From the NCBI RefSeq assembly GCF_030936135.1, contig NC_082619.1, positions 4,963,208 through 5,027,207 on the forward strand: 64,000 bases of DNA, written 5' to 3'. Below, piece after piece: positions 37,986 to 49,200 of this stretch. The notes below the pieces were generated by a model that was given only the letters and a program-made list of their open reading frames with translations, had not been told where the DNA came from and did not search any database. The stretch is from Gavia stellata (taxonomy: Eukaryota > Chordata > Aves > Gaviiformes > Gaviidae). A program made the position numbers and the translations under genes. How positions within the stretch are numbered: the first letter of the stretch is position 1; each line of letters begins with the position of its first letter.

Positions 37986-40900
37986 TGTCCGCAGTCATTT
38001 TCTGTGCAAGGTGACTGGCTCAGGCGTGTGAACTTGGATGTAAATTCAGAAAGGTTTCTTGGGTCACAGGGGTTGTGGTCCAGCTGCTCAGTGGATTGAG
38101 GTGGGCTGAGTGGAGGGACCAGCTCTGGCTTGTGCCTCTCCTGCATTGTTTTTCAGCAGGAATCAGAACCAGCTACTATTGCAAAGGTGAGAGAAACCAT
38201 GTGTTTAGGTTTAGGGGATGCTTTGCCCAGGGGGAAAAGCTATTAGGCAGAATATACTTTGTATCTTGAAGTATGAGTGTTTATTTTCTTTGTAAAGTTT
38301 TGTTGTAGGATTTGGCTGTGTTTGTTTGTTATTTCCTGGCTGTTCTGTAATACAAGTAAGTGTTTGGTATGTTTGTTTGGTTTTTTTGTGTGTGTTTTTC
38401 TTACATCTAGACAATATTTTTACTCCAGTGACTTAAGTATGTATACAAATTCAACTCAAGCAATTCTTTAGTTTAACACATTGTAGATCACTTCTGTTCA
38501 GTGTGGGAAAACCAAGGAGTAATGATGCTGGGGCTGATCAGCCCCAAAGGAAGAAAGAAGGTAAAATTGACTATAAACCAGATTGCAGAACATATCAGTG
38601 TTTCCTATGATAAGTGTCAGCACTGATGCCAATTAACTTGATTTAAAAAAAACCTTCAGCGTTTAATAATCCAGCACATTACTAACACGTGGCTCCAGGA
38701 TTTATTAAAGCTTTTTTATTAGATGAGTGCCCTTTTAATATTGTCATGCCTTGACACCATTGCCCTCTGCCGGAGGATGTGAAATCTCTTTCACCGTGTG
38801 GCTTAGCTCTTCTGCTTGCAGCATGTCAGAATACATTTCGGCCAAGGAAACTCTTTCCAAACTATGCAAAACACCTTTCTTTTAGATGTATTTTAACCCC
38901 AAAATAGCTTATGTTTGAGCTGGTGATTTGTGCCTTCTGCCTCATTTTTCCAAACGGAAAAAGAAAGTATACTTCCTGTAGTGGAAAAGAGAGTTCGATC
39001 TTTTTAATTAATTAATGTTTAAAGTTGTTCCTCCTCCTTCTTTTCCCTGTGGAGGAGGAGATAGCAGAAGCCTAAAACTGACAATCTGAACAACGCCAGG
39101 TTTTGTTTTGAACATTTTCAGTGGGAAAAGGAGAGTGGTATTATGATGGTGCAGGGGTAGAGTGAATGCCTTGAAGAGGAGCATAATGTTCCTGAGACTA
39201 ATTTTTGGCTACTTCACTTGTGCCGTAAACAGCAACAAAAAGCATCGTTTGGCTTTGGTAGCAAGGGATTTTTTGGATGCGGGGCAAGCCCTCTGTCTTG
39301 GGCTGGGAAGCTGTGACTTCTCTCACCAGCAGTGTAAAATCACAGGCAACCATGTATTTCCTAGCTGATGTTGTTCACAGGAGAAAATGGATTTCACCTT
39401 TTTCAGGTTTAACATGTGACGGCGAGGTGGGAGCGTGGCTCTGTTACGCTGAGAACTGGCGTCGCCCTGCACTGAGGCCCTCAATTACATTAGCATGTCG
39501 AGAGGGAACACACTTGAAATACTTCATCTGGATCCAGATTTCGTAGCGCTCACAGCAGCCCCAAGTGAATTCTTACGATGTCCTTCAGTCAGGCTTCTCA
39601 GGGTCATAAATAAAATCAAATCACTTCAGGAATTAACAGTGAGCAAATGTCTTTGCTGAAGAGCAGAGTACATGGTACACTGTGGGTGCCAATGGGCAGC
39701 TCAGGGTGCAGAAGCGTGGGTCAGGCTGGGGGTCAGGCTGCAGTCGGTGGCTCCATGTTCTCCCCCAGCCAACCATCGCCATCTGCAATTCAGATCCATA
39801 CTGGGGTTGTGTCCCTTTGGGCATGTGGAACGCACTGTATATAGGAAAGGGAACATTAATTACAGCCACTGCGCGTGGGGTATCTGATTCACATCTGCAG
39901 CCCACAATGGCTGATGGTGCAAAAGGAGCTCAGCGTTCAGCCAGCCCCAGGAGGACGTGGGGAGGAAGCATTCCTACGGCGGAGATTGCCGCCCCAGGAG
40001 CTCTCTGCTGCCAGCCCGAGCAGGGCTGCAAAGCAAATCCGACAGCTCTCCGCTGGGTCTCAAGTGGGCTGTGCTGGCCCTTGGCAGCTGGAGCACCAAA
40101 GTGACAGATGATTGACCAGGGAGCTGCTAAATGCTCTGTAGCAAATTAAAAGGAATCGATCCTGAAGAGACCAATGCACAAATAGCTGGAGCCTGCTCAT
40201 TTTCCCCTGTGTTAAAGGGATAGAAATCAGAGTAACACCCCAGCCCAAAGGTGCCCATTTTCCATCATACGAAGCCCAGGGTCAGCCTGTCCTATGGGAG
40301 GATGCTGCCAATTTGAATCTGGATTGGCAGGAAGCAAGGAAAGGCATCTTTAAGGTAAGGCCACTGTATTTGGAGGAAGCTGCCCCTGACAAATGGGGCA
40401 TTTGATGCATGCCAGCCCACTGTGGCAGCTTGCCAGAAGCCTTGAACAGACTCTGAGTGGCTCTTTTAGCATGTTGTTTCCTCCCACCCCCTCTCCCGTG
40501 GCAGAGTCCTTTCCTTGGTGCATTTGCAGCGAAGGCACTTTACCAGGCAAGGTGTTCAGTCTTTCCAGAGCTGCCCCTTACAGCTCTGCCCTACTGGGAT
40601 GCTCAAGGGACATGTTCTGGCTTTATTAGAGCCAGAAAGGATGCCAGTGCTCAGAGCCCTCTGTTCAGGCACTGACAGCAACTGCAGGGACAGCAAGAAT
40701 GAGGCCAGATGCTCTTTCCTGAGGGCACTGTGTGCTTTGGCAGTGCTAGGCCAGTGGGATTTCTCTGGCTTTGAGAGCTGGACAGGGATGCAGCAGAAGG
40801 CTAATGTTTGCTGGAATAATTCCTCCTCTTCCTCCCTGGTTTATTTTGTCTGGGTGAGGCTGCTTTCTCCAGTTCTGAAAAAAAAATAGGGACAAATCCA

Positions 40901-41639
40901 CGTTGCTGGGAGATGCTTCCTTGAAAGTCTGCAGGGTGTCCAGCTGCACAGAGCATATCCTTGGGCTGTGAAAAGCTTTTTCCTGCTGGTTCCCCATACT
41001 TGACTGCAGGAAACCCTACTTTCCGTAGAACCAGATGTATTTGGGGGTTGGTTTAGACGTTGACTAGCTCCCTCTTATCACCCTCAGTAGCTGCAGCTTG
41101 CCCTGATCCACCACAACCTCCTTCCATACTCCTGGGTCCTTGCATTTCCTAAATGCAGTTTGCCAGCACATCTGCAGATTGCGTCCTCTGACGAGGGTCT
41201 CCTGAGTGAAGATTTGCCTCTGTGCAAGGTGCCAGAAGAGCGGGGGGGGCACATGAGGAGGGTGGGTCCCCAGCTCCGTAGATGCTGGCACCATGATCTC
41301 TGCACAGGTTTTTGTATGGGAGGTGGCAGGTTTCTCCCTGGTGAGAGACCTCTGAGTGGCTGTTTGCTAGAGTTGGCTGGAAATTTTTTGACAAGTTGGG
41401 TTTTTGTATGTGTGGAAAAAAAATGGATCCACTGAAATTTTTGTTGAGAGCCATTTACATATCCCTTTTAAGGATGAAGGCCAACCTGTGTTTTCCCTAC
41501 CCCTTGTTTTCCCTGGTAAATTAATACCTCTGTGATTGAAGTGCTAATTTGGAAGAAGCAGGTTCTGTTCAGCAACTTGAATATCGCTTGCTTGCACTTT
41601 AAAAGGATAACCCATCAGTTCTTGGAGCCATTTCACTTC

Positions 41640-41790
41640 AAGTCTTCCACTGGGCTCAGTGCCAGAGGCTGACTGTGCAACCCAGTGGACAAGACATGGC
41701 AAAGGGAAATTCAGATTAATCCAAACTGGGCTAATCAGGGATTTGAACCTGGATCTCTCCATGACTGCCCCATGCAACCAAGAAGAAGCA
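41640..41790 (-). mobile_element. tRNA-derived SINE (MIR-like) relic, antisense
   Basis: GGGATTTGAACCTGGATCTC resembles the antisense of a tRNA-derived B-box region. The preceding bases are diverged. Confidence 0.35.
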
Positions 41791-42833
41791 AGCTCCAAGG
41801 GTCTCAGGAAAAATATATGCAAAGTAGCAGTGTATCTACAGCCCAGGCGTAAGGAGCTCCTCTCTTATTTAAGGAGGGGATCTGATAGTTTCCAGGGCAC
41901 CGCAGTGGACTGAGCAGCCATCCAGCAGCTGTGCAGTGGGAGATCAGTGCTTTTCCCCAGAGCAGACTGCTCCCTGCCTTCGACTGCGGTTATTCTCTGG
42001 GCTCTCCCTTGTCTGCAATGCAGCCCTTTTAGCAGTGGGCTAATGCATTCCCCCACATGGGAACAGTGGTACTAAACTGCTACCCATGTTTGCAAACTGT
42101 CCACCCTGCGTGTCTCTGCTAAGTGATGTACTTTGCTTGCCAAGATACTTGGATAAAACACAGTCTGCTTAAATCTTGTATGTTCTTGTATTGAATCAAA
42201 CTAAGCCATTGTGGCAGTTTAATATACTCCAGTCCCAACACCTCTGAGATGGAAGAAATGAACCTGAACAGGCTGTTGGAAGCCTGAGTTAAAACTGGCT
42301 GCATCAAAGATGCCAGCGGGATGGCCTGAGCTCAGGGGATTACAATAACGGGCAAAATGCAGGGTCAGTAGCTTCGCTGGAGCTGTATTCCCAAGACCGT
42401 AGGTGCAGTCACCCTGAGTGCTCTGCCTGGCAGAGGGAGAGGGCCTGGTGGGTCAGAGCACTTGCTGATGTGTCAGGCAAGTAATGTGGTCATTATGGTC
42501 TCTGCTTCCTCCTAGGGGCTTGGGCCTAGCAGGTGGTGTTGTGAGGCTCGGCTGACTTGTGGATGAAGGGTCCTTTTCTGCTGGGGGATGGTTCAGACAC
42601 TGCGTCACTGAGCAACTTTTGCTTGGCTGAAGCAAGGGACTTGCTTGGCAAGTGGATGCAAAGGAAAGCAAGGCTCTGGACACCCAGGAGGCATCTCTCC
42701 CTGGAGGGGTGGGACACATTTCTGTTGCTCACTGCCCCAGTTTGATTTGCTCTTCATGAGGAGGATTTGTGAACTCTACGGAGCAGCTCCCCAGTACTTT
42801 TCTCTGCCTACTCACCTTTGCTCTGTGTTGCAG

Positions 42834-42952
42834 GTTTCCTTCCAAATGAGTCCCTGAGGTTCCTGCTGGCAGCTCCAGCAGTGTCCTGTAGAAGTGCCCT
42901 CCTGCTCCTGGTCTCAGCAGCCGAGGCCCTTCCAAACCTGCTTCTGCAATGG
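42834..42952 (+). other. B3GAT1: Candidate B3GAT1 5' exon carrying the start codon of the long isoform
   Basis: A good acceptor (CTCTGTGTTGCAG, ending 42833) is followed 119 bases later by ATGG|GTGGGT. Splicing here to 43108 gives ATG GGT AAT GAG GAG, i.e. MGNEELW. This is the known start of the 347-residue mammalian isoform (13 extra residues before MPKRRD). The ATG context is favourable (G at -3, G at +4). Two other donors lie just downstream: GTAAGC at 42960 and GTAAGA at 42970. Both put a TAA four codons after this ATG, so the transcript would use the 43143 start instead. The exon is inferred from splice-site consensus and reading-frame fit, without transcript data. Confidence 0.6.
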
Positions 42953-43107
42953 GTGGGTTGTAAGCACTGGTAAGACCTACGAGTCGTGTCGCCTTCGCTG
43001 CTCTCTCCCTCTCTCGCGTTCTCTCTCTCTGTCCTTGTTCCTTCTTGCCCATTTATTTCTGTTCTCCATGTGCTCTGCTGTTCTGTCTCTGGGGTTTTCA
43101 CTGTCAG
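42953..43107 (+). other. B3GAT1: Short 155-base B3GAT1 intron with dense CT tracts
   Basis: This lies between the candidate 5' exon and the first main coding exon. It holds two further donor-like sites (42960, 42970) and a long CT-rich stretch at about 42995-43095 containing CTCTCTCT and several TTCTT/TCTT elements, the kind of site bound by polypyrimidine-tract proteins. Retaining the intron would stop the upstream ATG at a TAA after GGT GGG TTG. Confidence 0.5.
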
Positions 43108-43254
43108 GTAATGAGGAGCTGTGGGTCCAGTCAGTCTTGGAGATGCCGAAGAGACGAGACATCCTGGCTATCGTGCTGATAGTTCTGCCCTGGACACTAC
43201 TAATCACCGTCTGGCACCAGAGCACCATTGCTCCACTGCTTGCAGTGCACAAGG
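43108..43254 (+). CDS. B3GAT1: B3GAT1 first main coding exon (tail, membrane anchor)
   Basis: The acceptor is a pyrimidine-rich tract ending in CAG at 43105-43107; the donor is AAGG|GTGAGA at 43254/43255. The usual ATG at 43143 encodes the cytosolic tail and transmembrane anchor (37 complete codons plus one base). The 35 bases before that ATG are open in frame and read GNEELWVQSVLE once a preceding exon supplies the first base of the glycine codon. That matches the N-terminal extension of the longer mammalian isoform. Confidence 0.95.
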
Positions 43255-46200
43255 GTGAGAGAAATCAAACGAGCCCATGCCAAGTCTGTGCATCCCTCCC
43301 TCGTCCTCATCTCCTCTCTCATTTCATTTCTCCATGGCAGCCATGCTCATCTCAGCTCCCAGTCCATGCTCATGCAGAAGCTTCCCCACTTCTGCTGTAG
43401 GAACAGCCCAGTGCTCATAGGGGTTCTTCAGAGACATCAAACTCCAAGCCATGGGATATGCTTACTGCTCTTGGAGAGCTCTTCATGGCCTAAATCCAGA
43501 GTACTGAAGGAAGATGCTTTTCTTTGCTTCTTGATGGTCTATAAGAGAGGAGTCCCTTCCTGCTGGCCTTTGCAACATTCTGCATACAAGTTAGTCCAGC
43601 AGGAAAGCTGCAAAAAAAAAAGCAAAGGAAACAAAGCTGCCACTTGAGACAGCTGCTCTGGGAGACATGAGGCAAAGAGCATTTTTTAAGTGTCCTCAGG
43701 AAAGCAGCAAACTGGTGCTTTTGCACTTGAAGGAGAAGGTAAGAGCCAGCATCTCACCTGATTGTTTGGCGGAGTTACAGTGCTAGGAGAGAGTCAGCTT
43801 CCATGCTACCTGTCACACAAAGCATTAAATAGAGCCCTGGCCCAAATCAGATAAATACAGGAAGTTCTGAGGGATCCTCTCTGGCCAGAAGGGTCCTAGT
43901 TTTTATCCTGTTCTTGGCATAACAGCAATATCTAAGGACTGTGAGAACTCTTGGGGGCTGGAAGAAGCCACGCTGCCAACTGCAGTCTTCATTCTTGGTT
44001 CTGCGCTTCTGCTGAGCACCAGGGCAGGCGGGTCAGCTTGGGGAGGCTTGTCTGTGGGGAAGAAGGCCAGCTCCTTTTCCCTCTCTGGTCCCTTTCTCTG
44101 GGAGATTCTCTCCCTGTTTCATTTTAATGTTCACACCCATTCTCCACAGTTGCTTATCCTTTTGCTGAACAGTCTGATGTGCAGTTTGAATTGTCAGAAG
44201 TTCAGAGTCTGTCCCGAGCAGCTTTACCTTTCCCCCTGGAGGACTGACAGCCACCCATGAGGCTTTGGGCAGTGCTTAAGGGAAAAATGACTGTGATCCC
44301 CTCTGGAAGGCAGACAGTGTTTCAGAGGATGAGGGATCTACTGGGCTCTATAACAGGACTTGAAAGACTACTAAGAATATGCTGTCTGTATACCAGTTTG
44401 ATTCAATGCCCTAGAAACTAGGAGCTGTTTTTTGTGAATGGCCATGGACACTGAAGTTACAGCACAGAGACTGCTCTGCTCTGATTCAGTTGTGAACTTA
44501 CCGATCACCTTGGTAAGATGCTTCCTCCGCCTCTGCTTCTCTGAGCTCCCAGTGGAAAATGAGTGGTGATAGAGACCAACCTGAAAGCTCTTGGGAGAAA
44601 TCGTTTTGTTCTTGTAATGTATTGCTGAGATCCTTTGGTAGCAGGTGCCGAAAGAGAGATGTGCATCTGTATGCTAGCGAGCACAGAACGGCAGTGCTTA
44701 CACATGCCAGGATTTGCAGCTGAAGGTTTGACCTGCAGGGGTTTGCAAACTGTCTCAAGCACCGTCCTGGCTAATTACATTTGTGTCTGTGTCCAATGCA
44801 TTTTGCAAATTTATTTTTTAATTGATTCCAGTGTTCTCTGCTTTCAGAGAGCTCTGCTATGTGATGCTGATGTGCTTTGCCTGCTGATGTGCAGGACACC
44901 TGGTCCCCATCCCCCCCAGATATACATCCTCCCTCCGTCAGTGCCATGGAGTACGAGGCCTTCATTTGGTTCAGGGCTGGTATCAAAGTCTATGCTGCTG
45001 GAAGAATAACATGCTATGAAAAAAACATAGGTAGTACCCTGCTGGGTCAGATCTAATGTCTGTCTGTTCCTGTTCTTTCTCATCTGAAGTTCCTGGTAGT
45101 AGCTGGTTTTGCAAAATCTATGGCTCAAAGTATTACATGCCCGTTAGAGAGCAGCTGACTTGTATCATGAATGGAGGTGCCCCTTCATCTCTGCCAGTTC
45201 GTAGCGGTAGACCGTGGTATTCCTGCTGGTCTGCAGTGGTACGAAAGTGTCAAAAGTCGCACCCTGGAAAAGTCACAGGTCCGTGAACGTTTTTTTTTCC
45301 TTGAGCTGATCATGAACAAGTCTCTCTTTCCAAGGATTTTGTATGTTTGAATCAATGCACCCTATATAGATGCTGTTCATTGTTCACATCCTCACTACTG
45401 AATGGGCTGTTATATTCAGAGATTGGTGGGATCTTTTTGAGGAGAGGTTAGTCAGAGGCAGGTGAAAGTCTCTGCAGGGGAACGCCTACAATTACAGGCT
45501 TTAATTTCTACTCTCCAGTTCTAGATTTGAAGTGTGTCTTTCCCCACTTCTCTGTGCCCCATCCCAGGCCTGTCAGGAGAGCAGCAGGGTACTGCAGTAT
45601 CCTGGCCAGACAATGTTGCTGGGGCATCCTCACTGACTCGGTATTTTCTAGCAGTTAGTTCCCTGCTTCCCAATCCAGGTGCTGCAGTGCCTGAGTGCAG
45701 AGATCGGAGTCCTGGCCTGCTGAGTGTGGTGCCCAGAGCACTGGAGCTACGGAATGGCAGATCGTCAATCCATGTTGCTATTTTCTTTATCTAGATCTAA
45801 TTGCTATACAAGCCTGTCTCTTCTGGGTGCTTTTTGAAGTTGCTTATTCTGAGCACTCAGGCCTTGTTTAGCGCTGGTTTTCTAACAGCAGGAACTTCTT
45901 TTCTCATGTGTGTTTGTCCCTGACTCCTTTATTTATTTGTGTACTTATTTGTAAAAGCCTCCATCCGACCTTGTTTCCTTTCCTCTGAAACCATGACGGT
46001 GACATGCTATTAGCAAGCAGCCTGCTGGCTCAGTCAGGGGGTGTTGGAGGACTGAGTCCATGCAGCTTTTTCTTCTCTCAGATGATGGTGGTGACTCCCG
46101 GCGTGATCTCGCTGCAGGCTTGGACTCCAAGGAATACTGCTTGTCGGACCGGGACATTGTGGAGGTGGTGAGGACAGAATATGTTTATACGCGCCCACCT

Positions 46201-49200
46201 CCATGGTCAGACACCCTTCCCACCATCCACGTCATTACACCCACCTACAGCCGGCCCGTACAGAAGGCAGAGCTGACGCGCCTGGCCAACACCCTCCTGC
46301 ACGTGCCAAACCTGCACTGGATCCTGGTGGAGGACTCACAGCGGCGCACGCCTCTCATCACCCGGCTGCTGCGGGACACAGGGCTTAACTACACCCACCT
46401 CAATGTGGAGACACCCCGCAACTACAAGCTGCGGGGAGACATGAGGGATCCCCGCATTCCCCGGGGGACCATGCAGAGGAACCTTGCCCTGAGATGGCTG
46501 AGAGAGACCTTTAACAAAAATAACAGCCAGCCTGGGATTGTTTACTTTGCCGATGATGATAACACCTACAGCCTGGAGCTCTTTGAGGAGGTAAGACCCT
46601 GCTGGGAGGGCCCCAGCTGGCTGAACACAGCGGATTAGCACGTGGGGTGTGAAAGATGCTGTGTACTGAGCTGAGGAGATGCTGTGTACATCCTCTCCTG
46701 AGCTCTGGATCAATCTTGTCGGTAGAGTGGTCCCACTGCAGCTGTCCTGAAGTTTTCTCTGGGGCTTGGTTACTGTGCTGCAAAGTGTGCGTTTCCCAGT
46801 GTCAAAGGCATCCTGTGCGAAGTAATGGGAACCCCAGTTTAATCCTGTGCCGTGTGATCAGGAGGCAGATAGTTTTTGCTGTAAAAGAAGCTAGTGAGGA
46901 GCTGCCCTCACTTGTGGGGAGCCTTGTTAGGGTTGAAACATCACCTGCTGTCCGACGTGCCTGTGCAGAAGCACGTGCCTACTAAAAGAAACCTTGGCCA
47001 TCCTCCTTCCATGTCCCACCCTGGAGGAGGTTTCTGTTTGGTTCATGATCTGATATTATCCACCTTTCTTCTCCACCATCCCTATGTATTCCACTTGGCT
47101 GTCTGTTAATTTGTGTTTGTTCTTGTTTGAGGAGTCCCTGGGGTTTCTCTTCCTTGCTTGCTGTTTGCGTTTGTTTGCTCTCATTCCAGAGTGTCCACTG
47201 GTTAGATTCTGTAGCTGTCAAGAGCCTGGCGCCTGCTCTGCACAGATCCCCAGCTGAGGTAGCAGTGCCTTTTCAGAGTTATGTCTGAATGGTGTCAGCA
47301 CAGTCGTAGCACTTGCAGGGCATTTTGTTCAGAGATGCTCTGTGCAGTTGTCTCTGGCTTGTCTCACACGCGAGGAGCATGCATTTGTCAGTGCTTGCTT
47401 CTCCTCCCAGAAAACTGAAGCTCTTCACACACTGCCTTGGAGAGGGCTGTCTCTCTGCTGGGAGACATGTGCAGCACTCCCCTCCAAGCTCTTCCTCTTG
47501 CAGTGTCAGGGAATGGATGGTCTCTCAGGCTGTTGTAAGTAGGCGATGGGGCTGAGATCTCAGCCTGGAAGTTTGCGGTTCCAGGAACCATGATGGCAGG
47601 CTGAATTTCAGCATGTGCTGACAATCTTGTCAGGCTTGAGCAGGGGAAGGTTGCCACGTGCTTTCCCACCTTTGCTGTTTGTTCCACTCCTGCTAGGGCT
47701 CTAAATGAACTCCTGAGCCTTTCCCTGTCTGCAGGTTTGCAATGGTCTTACAGTGCCAGGTACACTGTACCTCACCTGGCTTCTAGCTCAGAAATTACTT
47801 GTTCCCTTGCTCTCCTGAGGCCGAGCTCGTGCATCAAGGGACAAGAAAGGAGGATTGCTTCCATCCCCACCAGTGGCCAGTTTTCATACCAGGGATCTCC
47901 TATTTATTCGCCCCATACATGCCCCCTTTCCCTTCCCTGCTGGCTTTCACTTTAGCTTGGATAGCCACAGGAATATACACGCTTTTAAAGCTGAAAACAA
48001 ATTCAGACTGAATGCCTTTCTTCCACAGTCCCCTTTGAGGCTGGCTCTGGCAGCATCTTGAGACAGACACCACACGCTAATAAAGCAGAAAGGGTTCCTT
48101 CACTCACTTGTGTGCTTTGCTCGTAGAGGCTTCTCCTCTCTGATCGGTAGCTGCAGTTAAGGTCACATGGAGCCAATGAAATGTGCTGTGAAATGCAGGA
48201 GACACGCACTATTGTTCCCTGTGGACAGGGACTGCCATTAACATGTGTATAATGCAGAAGGGCAAGTGCCAGAGCTCTTCTGGTCTCATTTGCAGTAATT
48301 AGCAGTGATGAGATTAGCTTTGGGAGATCCCTGATCTGAGACTGGACTGAGAGCAGAATGCGAGGCCGAGCCTGCCAGCGGAGCAGGACAGGGCGCTGGG
48401 GGGTGAGTGGACAGACTGGCATTCAAACCATCCGCGTTGGCAAGTGCAGGCATCTGAGGTGTCCCCTGATGGCTCCTATCTATTTCCGTTGACTCTGCAG
48501 GGAGTAGAGGCATCCAGCCTTGTTCTGCTGGGTAGCAGGAGCAGCTACAAAGCACCATCCTGCGTGCTGGGGGTTTCTGGAGAGGCTGCAGTTCCCAGCT
48601 GCCTCTGAGGTTGTGGGCCACAGCTGCAGTGCCTCACTCGAACGGTGCTTTTAGCCTTACTGTGGCTCTTGGGCTGAGATTGCAGCTCAAACTCAGCTTT
48701 CAGAGAAAGCACCTTTCTTCTAGGTATGCCATTCCTGCATTTCCAGGTGGCCTTGGACAAGGTGCTTCCCTCCTCTGCATCCTGGTTTCCCCAACTGTCC
48801 ATGTGGAGGACTGATGCCCCACAGCTCTAAAGACCTTTGGACAAAAAAACACTCTAAATCTCAGTTATGTTTATTATTGGCAGCTTTGGTTTTAGCGCTG
48901 AACTCATGCTTGGTTCCATGGCTATCGACTACTATTGCTATTGTTAGTTGCCACTTTACAGAGCACTTGGCTACTCCAGCTCCAGGCTATGCGTCCTTGT
49001 ACAGGTGAGTAATGAGCTCTGCAGCTTGGTGCAAGCCACAGAGGGTGCCTGGGAACATAACACAGTCTCTTAGCTCCAGGGTGTTGTGCTGAAGCTCAGG
49101 GGCATTCGTCTCCTGCAGGACAGTAAGCAAGGGGAAGTTGTTCTGCTGGGGTGCCGATTTGTGTGTTGGAAGTCGCATGCAGCCAACCCTTCTGTGTGCA

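Larger units (their letters stand above)
21084..42833 (+). other. Long non-coding interval, probable first B3GAT1 intron
   Basis: No coding exon is recognised. It holds a TG repeat (21155-21180), several MIR-like relics (24905, 25785, 36915, 37895, 41640), a CpG-rich donor-bearing patch (34640-34741) and AT-rich candidate regulatory elements (31600-31760, 38560-38860). It is an intron only if the 5' exon at 21083 belongs to B3GAT1. Confidence 0.45.
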
